The position numbers and the translations under genes are program-made. From positions 2,914,001-2,978,000 of the forward strand of contig NZ_CP031704.1 in the NCBI RefSeq assembly GCF_003428335.1: a stretch of 64,000 bases of DNA, given 5' to 3'. Every line of letters starts with the position of its first letter. Within the stretch, counting starts at the first letter, position 1. Below the pieces are notes generated by a model. It made no database searches. It saw nothing but the letters and a program-made list of their open reading frames with translations, and was not told where the DNA came from. Source of the DNA: Solimonas sp. K1W22B-7. Lineage in GTDB: Bacteria > Pseudomonadota > Gammaproteobacteria > Nevskiales > Nevskiaceae. Positions 34,762 through 43,324 of this stretch are shown here, in pieces.

Positions 34762-35038
34762 TTCTAGGCAGTTCCTGGCTGCTCCCGGCGACCTGGGAGG
34801 CTGGCTGTTGGGCAAATTAGAGGCGCTTATTGTAATGCCTCGCGCGCGCCGGACCTACCCTCCGGAAGACAGGTTTTGCTGGCTTTACAGCCAATTCCGG
34901 CGGCTCGGCGCCCTTTTCGGGCCCTATTCAGCGGCAGGAAAGCGGGCCAGGGGCAGGATTCGTGTGTGGCAGAGCGCCACCGGCACCGCCCCGCCCGGGG
35001 CGGCGAGCCGTCGATTTTCCCCAAGGATGGAGACGATC
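34762..35038. promoter_or_regulatory. 277-bp divergent intergenic region
   Basis: Separates ETF-QO (minus) from the EF-hand protein (plus). On the minus strand a TACAAT hexamer (34833-34838) is a plausible -10 for the ETF-QO/ETF unit, but no clear -35 accompanies it. On the plus strand no convincing promoter is seen. Open frames crossing this region are extensions of neighbouring frames. Confidence 0.35.
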
Positions 35039-35404
35039 ATGAAAAGGACTTTGATGCTGGGCCTGCTGGCCCTCTGCAGTGGCAGCGCCCTCGCCGACTG
35101 CTACACCCCGACTTCCGCCCTGCCGCCGCCCGCGGTGGCAAATCCGCCCCCGGCGCCGGTCCTGGTGGCGCCGACGCCGGTGGTGGTGATCACGCCAGCC
35201 CCGGCCAACCCCCGGCCGATGATGAGCGACGACGCCAAGTTCGCCACCCTGGACACCAGCGGCAACGGCGCGCTGGACCGGGGCGAGGTCAGCGCCAATT
35301 CCGAGCTGGTCACCCGCTTCCGCGCACTGGACAAGAACCACGACGGCAAGATGTCGCGCAACGAATACGGCATGCGCAACGTCGATCCCGCCGGCGGTCG
35401 CTAG
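35039..35404 (+). CDS. secreted EF-hand calcium-binding protein
   Basis: 121-residue small exported protein. Signal peptide MKRTLMLGLLALCSGSALA, a Pro/Val/Ala-rich linker (residues 25-60), then two EF-hand loops: DTSGNGALDRGEV and DKNHDGKMSRNEY, with Asp/Asn ligands in positions 1, 3 and 5 and a Glu at position 12 region. Start set at MKRTLML with GGAG 6 nt upstream; an ATG 12 nt earlier is in frame. Its stop codon shares the CTAG palindrome with the stop of the convergent AtuA-like gene. Function unknown. Confidence 0.8.
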   Translation: MKRTLMLGLLALCSGSALADCYTPTSALPPPAVANPPPAPVLVAPTPVVVITPAPANPRPMMSDDAKFATLDTSGNGALDRGEVSANSELVTRFRALDKNHDGKMSRNEYGMRNVDPAGGR

Positions 35405-37197
35405 CCTGCCTCAGCCAGCAGGCCTGCCGGCACCGGCACCGGATAGTCCAGCAGCATCTGGCCGAAGGCCTTGCCCTGGGGATCGGTGCGCAGGCTGCCG
35501 GCGCCGCCGCCACCCAGGGCGTTGTACAGCAGGAAATTCAGCGAATCGGTGCCGGGCAGTTCCCAGCGCTCGACCCGGCCCGCTTCGCCGCCCGCCAGGA
35601 CGTGGGCGAAATGACTGCGCACGGCCGCCGTGGAGAGTGCCGCACGGATGCAGGGCAGGTATTCCGGCCGGCGGGCGATCACGCCGATGTTGGCGTGGTC
35701 GCCCTTGTCGCCGGAGCGCGCCAGCGCCAGCCGGATCAGCGGCACGACGACGGCATCGCTGAGATCCGGCGATGGCAGGCTCTCGGCCTCCGGCGGGGGC
35801 GGCGTGAAGCCGCCCGCCACCGGCACCGCCACTGCCAGCCGCTCCTCTCCCACCACCACTTCGATCGCCACGCGCGACTTCGGCACCAGGGTGGAGAACA
35901 GCCTGGGGACCATGTGCGGCTCGGGACGGCCGGCGCTGAAGTAACCGGTGAAACCCGGCGCCATGCCGGTGGCGGCCTGGGCGATCTCGCGGGCGAACAG
36001 CTTCAGGGCCTTCGGATTGGGATGCTGCACGGCGATCTTGACCACCACCTCGCGCGTCGCCGAAGCCCCGGCGCGCGCGTGGGACCCATAGCTTTCTTCG
36101 GCGCCGATGCAATGGATGTCGACGCCGGTGAAGTCACCGAGCCCGGCCTCCAGCAACTGGCGCCGCACGCGCTCGACGATGCCGCCGGCGGAGGCCCGCC
36201 CCTTCTTCGCGGCGTCGATGCCGCCGATCATGAACAGCGCGGCGCAACGCATGCCCGAGGGATAGGTGGCGCTGACCTTGTAGGTATCGGTCGGCGCGTA
36301 GCCGCGGCAGCCGGTCACGCGCACCACGTCCGGCGCGGCCTGCTCCAGCTTCACGCCGGTGAAATCGCAGACCACGTCCGGCAGCAGGTAGGCGCGCGGA
36401 TCGCCGATCTCGTAGAGCATCTGTTCCAGCACCGTGTGCGGCGACACCAGGCCACCGGTGCCGGCCGGCTTGGTCACGGTGAACTCGCCGCTGGCCTGCA
36501 TCTCGACGACGGGAAAACCCATGTCGGCATAGCCCTCGCGCACCAGTTCCCAGTCGGTGAAGTTGCCGCCGGTGCACTGCGCGCCGCACTCGATGATGTG
36601 GCCGGCAATGGAGCCGGCGGCCAGCTGGTCGTACTGGTCTTCCCTCCAGCCGAACTCATGCATCAGCGGCCCCAGCACCACGGCCGAATCGACGCAGCGG
36701 CCGGTGATGACGATCTCGGCACCCGCCGCCAGGGCCCGCGCGATGGGGATCGCGCCGAGGTAGGCATTCATCGAGACCGTGGTTGGCGGCATCGGCTTGC
36801 CCGCATCCATCTCGACACAGTCGGCGAAATCCTTGCGCCGGCCATTGAGGTCGTCGCCCAGCACCACGCCGACGCGGATGCTGACGCCGGCCCTGGCCGC
36901 GGCTTCCTCCAGCGCCTTCTTGCAGGCCAGCGGATTGACGCCGCCAGCGTTGGCGACGACGCGGATGCCCTTTTCCTTGATCCGCGGCAGCAGCGGCGCC
37001 ATCACATGGTCGACGAAGTCGGTGGCGTAGCCGTCGTTGGGGTCCTTCATGCGCTTGGCCGCCAGGATCGACATGGTGATCTCGGCCAGGTAGTCGAACA
37101 CGAGGTAGTCGATGCCCCCCTTCTCGACCAGCTGGGCAGCGGCGGCGTTGGTGTCGCCCCAGAAGGCCGAGGCGCAGCCGATACGCACGGTTTTCAT
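35401..37197 (-). CDS. atuA: acyclic terpene utilisation AtuA family protein (DUF1446)
   Basis: 598-residue protein of the AtuA/DUF1446 family. Starts MKTVRIGCASAFWGDTNAAA; conserved stretches are DYLVFDYLAEITMSILA, VVANAGGVNPLACKKAL, VITGRCVDSAVVLGPL and IIECGAQCTGGNFTDW. The C-terminal 120 residues (RLALARSGDKGDHANIGV, LNFLLYNALGGGGAGSLRTD) form the AtuA-like ferredoxin-fold tail. The biochemical role is not established, but in pseudomonads the family belongs to citronellol/geraniol catabolism. Its presence supports an Atu-type reading of the carboxylase cluster 7-10 kb away. Confidence 0.85.
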   Translation of the reverse strand: MKTVRIGCASAFWGDTNAAAAQLVEKGGIDYLVFDYLAEITMSILAAKRMKDPNDGYATDFVDHVMAPLLPRIKEKGIRVVANAGGVNPLACKKALEEAAARAGVSIRVGVVLGDDLNGRRKDFADCVEMDAGKPMPPTTVSMNAYLGAIPIARALAAGAEIVITGRCVDSAVVLGPLMHEFGWREDQYDQLAAGSIAGHIIECGAQCTGGNFTDWELVREGYADMGFPVVEMQASGEFTVTKPAGTGGLVSPHTVLEQMLYEIGDPRAYLLPDVVCDFTGVKLEQAAPDVVRVTGCRGYAPTDTYKVSATYPSGMRCAALFMIGGIDAAKKGRASAGGIVERVRRQLLEAGLGDFTGVDIHCIGAEESYGSHARAGASATREVVVKIAVQHPNPKALKLFAREIAQAATGMAPGFTGYFSAGRPEPHMVPRLFSTLVPKSRVAIEVVVGEERLAVAVPVAGGFTPPPPEAESLPSPDLSDAVVVPLIRLALARSGDKGDHANIGVIARRPEYLPCIRAALSTAAVRSHFAHVLAGGEAGRVERWELPGTDSLNFLLYNALGGGGAGSLRTDPQGKAFGQMLLDYPVPVPAGLLAEAG

Positions 37198-37321
37198 GCG
37201 GAATCCTTGGTATTCGGTAATTCGGGTTGTCATGGCTTCAGCCACGAATCATCAGCGCCGTGAAGAATGTTCGCAGCGCCGGATGATTTCAAGGAGAACG
37301 TGAATTACCGCTACTTTGCCG

Positions 37322-37852
37322 CTACAGCAGCAGGCTCGCCCCGTACAGCACGGCGGCGCCGAACAGGCCGGCCAGGATGTCGTCCAGCATGATGCCGAGG
37401 CCGCCGTGGATGCTGCGGTCGAAGGCGCGGATCGGCCAGGGCTTGAGGATGTCGAACAGGCGGAACACCGCGAAGGCCGCCAGCAGCCACAGCGCCATGT
37501 GCCCCTGCACCAGTCCCAGCGCCGGCAGCAGCGGCAGGCAGGTCACCAGGAAGCCGACGATCTCGTCGAAGACGATGCCGCCATAGTCGTGCACACCCAG
37601 CAGCCGCGCACTCTCGCCGCAGACCCAGCAGCCGAACAGGAACAGGACCAGCACCGCGGCAACGAAGGCCCAGGGCGGCAGCCACATCAGCGCCAGCCAG
37701 AACGGCAGGCCCACCAGGGTCCCCACCGTGCCGGGCGCCTTGGGTGCCAGGCCGGCGCCGAAACCGAAGGCGATGAAGTGCTCCGGCGTGCTCATCACCA
37801 GCTCGCGCGGCGGCCGCGGAAAGGCACTGGTCTTGGGCAGCAATTCAGCCAT
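37322..37852 (-). CDS. pgpA: phosphatidylglycerophosphatase A
   Basis: Dephosphorylates phosphatidylglycerol phosphate in the inner membrane. The 176 residues carry FGFGAGLAPKAPGTVGTLVG near residue 29, GESARLLGVHDYGGIVFDEIVG with the acidic catalytic residues, four membrane segments and RLFDILKPWPIRAFDR. The N-terminus from MAELLPKTSAF is retained because E. coli PgpA has a similar leader before the membrane part. Confidence 0.93.
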   Translation of the reverse strand: MAELLPKTSAFPRPPRELVMSTPEHFIAFGFGAGLAPKAPGTVGTLVGLPFWLALMWLPPWAFVAAVLVLFLFGCWVCGESARLLGVHDYGGIVFDEIVGFLVTCLPLLPALGLVQGHMALWLLAAFAVFRLFDILKPWPIRAFDRSIHGGLGIMLDDILAGLFGAAVLYGASLLL

Positions 37853-37999
37853 GAGAGCGTTGATCCGTAATGATTTTCCTACAGTCTAAGGTAACACGGG
37901 GAAAGTGGCCCCATGAGCGATGCAAGCTGGCCCCTCCCGCCATCGTGCAAGGCAGGGACTTTTGGAATACTGCGCGGCAACAGCTTCCATTTCGTGACG

Positions 38000-38320
38000 A
38001 TGATCCACCGCTCGCGCCCGCTCTCCTGCTGCCTCGGCCTGCTCCTGGCGCTGGCGCCCTATGGCGGCGGCCAGGCAGCGCCGGCCGAGGTGGCCCTGGC
38101 GCAGACCAACGCCCTGCTGGCCCAGTGCAAGGCCGTGCTGCCGCAGGCCGAACCCAGGCGCGCGCGGGAACTGCGCCTGGCGATGTTCCAACTGCAACTG
38201 AGCATGGCCTGGCGCCGGGCGCCGGGCCGCTTGTCCGCGCAGGACCTGCGCTCCGCCACGGCCTCCGAACGCAGCGCCTACGAGTTGCTGCGCGACCGCT
38301 GCAAGCCCCTCCTCCTCTGA
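38000..38320 (+). CDS. small secreted protein, paralogue of next gene
   Basis: 106-residue predicted exported protein of unknown function. Hydrophobic signal-like N-terminus (PLSCCLGLLLALAPYGGGQAAPA), then a compact helical domain: NALLAQCKAVLPQAEPRRAR, ELRLAMFQLQLSMAW, LSAQDLRSATASERSAYELL, RDRCKPLLL. Two cysteines of the mature part (QCK and RCK) match the next gene and could form a disulfide. ATG at 38000 gives a signal peptide start; the longer frame from 37913 adds 29 residues. Divergent from pgpA. Confidence 0.6.
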   Translation: MIHRSRPLSCCLGLLLALAPYGGGQAAPAEVALAQTNALLAQCKAVLPQAEPRRARELRLAMFQLQLSMAWRRAPGRLSAQDLRSATASERSAYELLRDRCKPLLL

Positions 38321-38338
38321 GGTTTCCATCCTTTTTAT

Positions 38339-38367
38339 TTGATTTAAAAGGATTTTATCTGGATTAT
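38339..38367 (+). promoter_or_regulatory. Candidate promoter of the second small secreted gene
   Basis: TTGATT (38339-38344) and GATTAT (38362-38367), spacing 17 bp, in a locally AT-rich stretch between the two paralogues. Each hexamer matches consensus in four of six positions. Confidence 0.35.
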
Positions 38368-38447
38368 GGCGCCTGTCAGCACGATCATTGTGCACCGCAG
38401 CATGGACTGTTAACCTGATCACAGTTCTGGGCTTCAGGCTGAGTTCA

Positions 38448-38786
38448 ATGAGACCCCTCTACAGGCAGTCCCACCGCCGTGCCGTCGCCGCGCTGGCCGG
38501 CTTTGCAATGGCTTTGCTGGCAACGCAGGTCGCGGCCGCGCCGCTGCCGCCGCCCCCGCCGTCCGGCAACACCATCGCCCTGCTCGAACAGTGCAGCGCA
38601 GCGATGCCGCGCGCCCATCCCTGGCGGGCACGGCAGCTGCGGCGGGCGATGTTCCGCCTGCAGGTCAGCATGTCCTACCGTGCCGCCGGGGCGCGGCTGT
38701 CACCTGCGGAACGGCGCTCGGCGATGGCCGCCGAGCGCGATTCCTACAACCTGCTGCTGGAAACCTGCCGGCCCCTGCTGACCTGA
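38448..38786 (+). CDS. small secreted protein, paralogue of previous gene
   Basis: 112-residue exported protein. Signal peptide (AVAALAGFAMALLATQVAAA) and a short proline-rich linker precede the same domain as the previous gene: ALLEQCSAAMPRAHPWRARQ, LRRAMFRLQVSMSYRA, LSPAERRSAMAAERDSYNLL, LETCRPLLT. Cysteine positions are conserved. Tandem duplication is evident from about 70 aligned residues. I recognise no described family. The stop is 12 bp from the convergent htpG stop and no terminator lies between. Confidence 0.65.
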   Translation: MRPLYRQSHRRAVAALAGFAMALLATQVAAAPLPPPPPSGNTIALLEQCSAAMPRAHPWRARQLRRAMFRLQVSMSYRAAGARLSPAERRSAMAAERDSYNLLLETCRPLLT

Positions 38787-38798
38787 ATCAGAACCAGC

Positions 38799-40661
38799 TC
38801 AGAGGATGATGCGCCCCGCCGCGGGCGCGTTCTCCAGCAGCAGGCGGTTGAGCCGCTGCACGAAGCCCGCCGGGTCGGGCAGCTGCCCACCCTCCGCCAG
38901 CACCGCCTGGCCCAGCAGCAGTTCCGCCAGGTCCGCAAAGGCCGCCTCATCCCCGGTATCGCGCAGGCGCTGCACCAGGGCATGTTCCGGGTTCAACTCC
39001 AGCACCGGCAGGCTCCCGGGCACGGCCTCACCGGCCTTGCGCAGGATTTCCTCCAGGCGCCGCGACAGCGCCTGCTCGCCGGCCACCAGGCAGACCGGCG
39101 ATTCGGTCAGTCGCACCGACAGGCGCGCGGTCTCGATGCGGCCCTGCAGCGCCTGCTCCAGGCGCTTGAGCGTGTCGGCGTACTCGGTCTCGTGCTTCGC
39201 CTTGTCGGCGGTCTCGATCTTGGATTCGATGTCCTTTGACGCACGCGCCACCGACTCCAGCTTCCTGTCCTGGAACTGCGTCAGGTGCGACACCACCCAC
39301 TCGTCGATGCGGTCGCTCAGCAGCAGCACCTCGAAGCCGCGCTTGCGGAAGCCTTCCAGGTGCGGGCTGCCCTTGGCGGCGGCCAGGCTCTCGGCGCTGA
39401 GGTAGTAGATCTTGTCCTGCCCCTCGGGCATGCGGGCGACGTAGTCGGCCAGCGACACATTCTGTTCCGCCGTTTCGGTGGTGGAGTGGAAGCGGCAGAG
39501 CTTCGCGATGCGCTCCTGGTTGCCGTGGTCTTCGACCAGGCCCTCCTTCAGCACCACGCCGAAGGCCTGCCAGAACTTCGCGTAGTCCTCGGGGCGCTTC
39601 TCGGCCAGGTCTTCCAGCAGGTCCAGTGTGCGCTTGACCAGGGCAGCGCGGATTTTCTCGACCGTGCGGTTGCCCTGCAGCAGTTCGCGCGAGACGTTGA
39701 GCGGCAGGTCGGCGGTGTCGACCAGGCCGCGCATGAAGCGCAGCCAGGGCGGCAGCAGATCCGCGGCCTTGTCCATGATGAAGACGCGCTTGACGTAGAG
39801 CTGCACGCCGCGGGCCTGCTCGCGATCCCACAGATCGAACGGCGCGTGCGCGGGCACGTAGAGCAGCGAGGTGTATTCCAGGCTGCCCTCGACGCGGTTG
39901 TGCGACCAGGCCAGGGGCGGCTCATGGTCGTGCGACAGGTGCTCGTAGAAGTGCTGGTAGTCCTCGTCCTTGAGCTCCGCCTTGGGTCGCGTCCAGAAGG
40001 CGCGCGCCTGGTTCAGGGTCTCGCTCTCGCCCTTGTCGTTCTTCAGGCGGATCGGCAGGCCGATATGGTCGGAGTACTTGCGCACGATGCCCTGCAGGCG
40101 CCAGGGCTGCAGGAATTCCTTGTCCTCCTCGCGCAGGTGCAGGATCACCTCGGTGCCGCGCTCCTGCCGGAACGAGGGCTCCACGGTGAACTCGCCCTCG
40201 CCGTCGGACTCCCAGCGCGTCGCCTCGGTGCTGCCGGCGCGCAGCGTCAGCACGGTGACCTTGTCGGCGACGATGAACGAGGAGTAGAAGCCGACGCCGA
40301 ACTGGCCGATCAGCTGCGAGTCCTTCTTCTGGTCGCCGGACAGCGACTCCAGGAACTTCTTGGTACCGGAGCGCGCGATGGTGCCGAGGTTCTCCACCAC
40401 CTCCTCGCGGGTCATGCCGATACCGTTGTCGCGGATCGTCAGGGTGCCAGCCGCCTCGTCGGCCTCCAGCTCCACCGCCAGTTCATCACCCCCCAGCAGA
40501 TCGGGCTGGCCGATGGCCAGGAAGCGCAGCTTGTCGCAGGCATCCGAGGCATTGGAGATCAGCTCGCGCAGGAAGATTTCCTTGTTGGAGTACAGCGAGT
40601 GGATCATCAGGTGCAGGACCTGCCGCACCTCAGTCTGGAATTCGCGCTTCTCTGCCGTCAT
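38799..40661 (-). CDS. htpG: molecular chaperone HtpG (Hsp90)
   Basis: 620-residue cytosolic ATP-dependent chaperone. N-terminal ATPase motifs: [55 protein letters not shown]; middle domain [20 protein letters not shown] and [19 protein letters not shown]-terminal dimerisation domain follows. Start at [14 protein letters not shown] fits the family; the upstream in-frame ATG at 40700 adds 13 residues. Confidence 0.96.
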   Translation of the reverse strand: MTAEKREFQTEVRQVLHLMIHSLYSNKEIFLRELISNASDACDKLRFLAIGQPDLLGGDELAVELEADEAAGTLTIRDNGIGMTREEVVENLGTIARSGTKKFLESLSGDQKKDSQLIGQFGVGFYSSFIVADKVTVLTLRAGSTEATRWESDGEGEFTVEPSFRQERGTEVILHLREEDKEFLQPWRLQGIVRKYSDHIGLPIRLKNDKGESETLNQARAFWTRPKAELKDEDYQHFYEHLSHDHEPPLAWSHNRVEGSLEYTSLLYVPAHAPFDLWDREQARGVQLYVKRVFIMDKAADLLPPWLRFMRGLVDTADLPLNVSRELLQGNRTVEKIRAALVKRTLDLLEDLAEKRPEDYAKFWQAFGVVLKEGLVEDHGNQERIAKLCRFHSTTETAEQNVSLADYVARMPEGQDKIYYLSAESLAAAKGSPHLEGFRKRGFEVLLLSDRIDEWVVSHLTQFQDRKLESVARASKDIESKIETADKAKHETEYADTLKRLEQALQGRIETARLSVRLTESPVCLVAGEQALSRRLEEILRKAGEAVPGSLPVLELNPEHALVQRLRDTGDEAAFADLAELLLGQAVLAEGGQLPDPAGFVQRLNRLLLENAPAAGRIIL

Positions 40662-40835
40662 GGTCTGTCTGGTCCCTGGAATGTGAACTGGCTCCCGCAA
40701 TAGGGCCGACCGCGGTGGGTTTCAAGCCCCGGGCCTGCTATCGCGCACCATTTTGTTGCGTTATGGTTACAGTGGGCACCCCGCCCAGGCGGTCTGCGTC
40801 GCAGTGCCGCCTCGAGAACTCTAGAGGAGAATCAC

Positions 40836-41315
40836 ATGCTCAAGAAGTCGATTGCGCTCGCTATTCTTGCACTGTCTCCGCTGACCGCCTTTGCCGACGA
40901 CGATGTGGGTTGCGGCTGGGGCACGCAGGTCTGGAAGGGTCAGTCCGGACTGGTGGCGAAGGTCCTGGCATCCACCACCAACGGCCTTCTCGGGAACCAG
41001 ACCTTCGGTATCACCTCCGGCACCAGTGGCTGCTCGCAGGATGGCGTGATCAAGGCCGAGTACCGCGCCCCGGCGTTCGCGGCCGCCAACCTCGACCAGC
41101 TGGCCGCCGAAATGGCGGTGGGCCGCGGTGAGTCCCTGGCCGCCCTGGCGGCGATCTACAACGTCCAGGGCGCCGACCGCGAGGCCTTCTACGCCATGAC
41201 CAAGGCGCACTACTCGCAGATCTTCCGCAGCGAAGCCACCACCGCCAGCGAAGTGATCGCCTCGGTGCAGGCCCTGATGAAGGCTGACACCCGCCTGGCC
41301 CAGTACGCCAGCTGA
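40836..41315 (+). CDS. DUF3015 family exported protein
   Basis: 159-residue periplasmic or surface protein of unknown function. Signal peptide MLKKSIALAILALSPLTAFA, then the DUF3015 hallmark DVGCGWGTQVWKGQSG and TTNGLLGNQTFGITSGTSGC, followed by a helical C-terminal half. The two cysteines likely pair. GAGGAG lies 7 nt before the ATG. Followed by its own terminator and by the DUF4105 gene, a partner often seen beside DUF3015. Confidence 0.85.
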   Translation: MLKKSIALAILALSPLTAFADDDVGCGWGTQVWKGQSGLVAKVLASTTNGLLGNQTFGITSGTSGCSQDGVIKAEYRAPAFAAANLDQLAAEMAVGRGESLAALAAIYNVQGADREAFYAMTKAHYSQIFRSEATTASEVIASVQALMKADTRLAQYAS

Positions 41316-41331
41316 GCGCCCAAGGGAACAG

Positions 41332-41366
41332 GGCGACGGCCGCACGGCCGCCGCCCTTTCTTTTTG
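41332..41366 (+). terminator. Intrinsic terminator after the DUF3015 gene
   Basis: GGGCGACGGCC/GGCCGCCGCCC stem (one A-C mismatch) with a GCA-type loop, followed by TTTCTTTTTG. The DUF4105 start lies only 10 bp further, so that gene needs read-through or an internal promoter. Confidence 0.7.
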
Positions 41367-41375
41367 TCCGCCGCC

Positions 41376-43292
41376 ATGAAATCCGTCTTCCGTTCCGCCG
41401 GGGCACTGCTGATCTGCGCGTTCGCGCCTGCCGTGCCGGCGGGCGACGACACCGCCTACCTTGCCGAACTGCAGTCCCAGGCCCGGCAACAACGGCTGTC
41501 CGAGCAAACCGAGTGGACACGGTTGCTGCACGTCCAGCCTTCTCGCTGGGGCGGCCGCGGCGAAAGCACGCTGGATTACCCCGGATTCTTCCTGGCCGCC
41601 GACGGCAAGACCGACGCAGCTGCCGAACTCGACGCAACCCTGGCCGCCTTCTTCGACGACCGCCTGCTCGACGGCGAGCCGCGCCAGTGCCGCTACAAGG
41701 GACGCTACGAATGGCTGAAGGCCCAGCTGGCCTTCGAGCCGGCACGCCTGCCGGTGGCGCGTTGCGACAAGTTCGAAGAATGGTTCTCCGGCCTCAATAC
41801 CGCTGGCCTGACCCTGGTCTTCGCTTCCAACGACCTCGGCAGTCCGTCGTCGATGTTCGGCCATACCCTGCTGCGCCTGGACGCTCGTGGCGAGCAAGGC
41901 GACCAGCGACTGCTGGCTTACGCCGTCAACTACGCCGCCGCCACTTCACGCGACGCCGGCATGCTCTACGCGCTCAAGGGCCTCGGCGGCTTCTATCAGG
42001 GCCATTTCTCGGTGATGCCCTACTACGAGAAGGTCAAGGAGTACGAGCGCTTCGAGCATCGCGACCTGTGGGAGTACCCGCTGCACATGGACGGCGCCAT
42101 GCGCACGCGCGTGCTGTGGCACCTCTGGGAACTGCGCGGTGTCGGCAGCGACTATTTCTTCTTCACCGAGAACTGCTCGTTCCAGCTGCTGAGCCTGCTG
42201 GAGGCCGCCGACCCGGCGCTGAACCTGACCGCGCGCTTCCGCCGCGGCGCGCCTTACACGATTCCGATCGACTCGGTGCGCGCGCTGCAGCGTTCCGGCC
42301 TGCTCGGTGAGCCGGCCTTCCGGCCCGCCAGCGCGCATCGCCTGCAGCATCACTACCGCGAGCTGCCGTCCGCCTCGCAGGACTGGGCACTGGACTACGT
42401 CGCCGGCGTTGCCGGGCTCGACGATGGACGCTACACCGGTGCCGGTGAATCCGCACAGGCCGGCATGCTCGAGGTGGCGCACGACAAGCTGTACTTCGAA
42501 TACCAGCAGCGCGAACTGGAGCGTGGCACCGGCCTGCCGCGCGCCCGTGCGCTGCTGGCCGAACGCAGCCGCAACCCCGCGGAGAGTCCGTTCACGCCGG
42601 TACCGCGGCCGTCATTCTCGCCGGAGCAGGGCCACGGCAGTGGTCGCGCCAGCCTGGGCCTGCGCGTAGCCGACGCCGACCATGTGCTGGGACTGCTGGG
42701 TCTGCGCCCGGCCTACCATGACCGCCTCGATCCGCCGCAGGGCTACCTCGCCGGCGGCGAGATCGAGTTCCTCGCGGCTGAGGCCGCGTTCGACGACGAA
42801 CACCTCCGCCTCGAGCAGCTGCGCCTGCTGAAGGTGGAAGCGGTGGGCACGCGCGACGCCCTGTTCAAGCCCTGGTCCTGGTTCACCAGCGCCGGCCTCG
42901 ACCGTGCCCGGCCGCTGGCGCCGGACTCCGGCAGCGCCGGCGGTTTCATCGACGGTGGCGGCGGCATGTCCTGGACACCACTGGAACGCCTGCAGACCTA
43001 CGCCTTCGGCATGCTGTCGCTGCAGGGCAACAGCGACCTGGACCAGGGCTACGATTTCGCCGGCGGCTTGCGGCTGGGCGTCGCCAGCCAGCGCTGGTCA
43101 CCGCTAACGGCGGAACTGCAGGCCGAATGGCTGGGCGGTATCGCCGGCGCTGCGCTGGAGCGCCAACGCCTGCGCGCCGAGTTGCAGTGGAACCATGGCG
43201 TCGCCGATGGCCTGCGCCTGGGCTGGCGCCTGGACCGCCGCGACGGCGAAACCGACCAGGCGCCGGAGATTCGCTGGATGCACTTCTTCTGA
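41376..43292 (+). CDS. DUF4105 domain envelope protein
   Basis: 638-residue exported protein. Signal peptide MKSVFRSAGALLICAFAPAV, N-terminal helical region, then the DUF4105 core: FASNDLGSPSSMFGHTLLRL, LLAYAVNYAAATSRDAG, GFYQGHFSVMPYYEKVKEY, SDYFFFTENCSFQLLSLLEA. This core has the conserved His and Cys residues of a papain-like (NlpC-related) fold, so a peptidase or amidase role is possible. The C-terminal 250 residues end in strand-rich sequence finishing in Phe (WMHFF), suggesting an outer-membrane barrel. ATG preferred over the TTG at 41364. Confidence 0.8.
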   Translation: MKSVFRSAGALLICAFAPAVPAGDDTAYLAELQSQARQQRLSEQTEWTRLLHVQPSRWGGRGESTLDYPGFFLAADGKTDAAAELDATLAAFFDDRLLDGEPRQCRYKGRYEWLKAQLAFEPARLPVARCDKFEEWFSGLNTAGLTLVFASNDLGSPSSMFGHTLLRLDARGEQGDQRLLAYAVNYAAATSRDAGMLYALKGLGGFYQGHFSVMPYYEKVKEYERFEHRDLWEYPLHMDGAMRTRVLWHLWELRGVGSDYFFFTENCSFQLLSLLEAADPALNLTARFRRGAPYTIPIDSVRALQRSGLLGEPAFRPASAHRLQHHYRELPSASQDWALDYVAGVAGLDDGRYTGAGESAQAGMLEVAHDKLYFEYQQRELERGTGLPRARALLAERSRNPAESPFTPVPRPSFSPEQGHGSGRASLGLRVADADHVLGLLGLRPAYHDRLDPPQGYLAGGEIEFLAAEAAFDDEHLRLEQLRLLKVEAVGTRDALFKPWSWFTSAGLDRARPLAPDSGSAGGFIDGGGGMSWTPLERLQTYAFGMLSLQGNSDLDQGYDFAGGLRLGVASQRWSPLTAELQAEWLGGIAGAALERQRLRAELQWNHGVADGLRLGWRLDRRDGETDQAPEIRWMHFF

Positions 43293-43324
43293 TTCGGGGC
43301 AGGCCGACAGGGTCAATCAGGACA

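Noticed and set aside
37198-37321. Search for a small gene between pgpA and the AtuA-like gene
   Set aside because: No frame with a ribosome site or protein-like composition was found.
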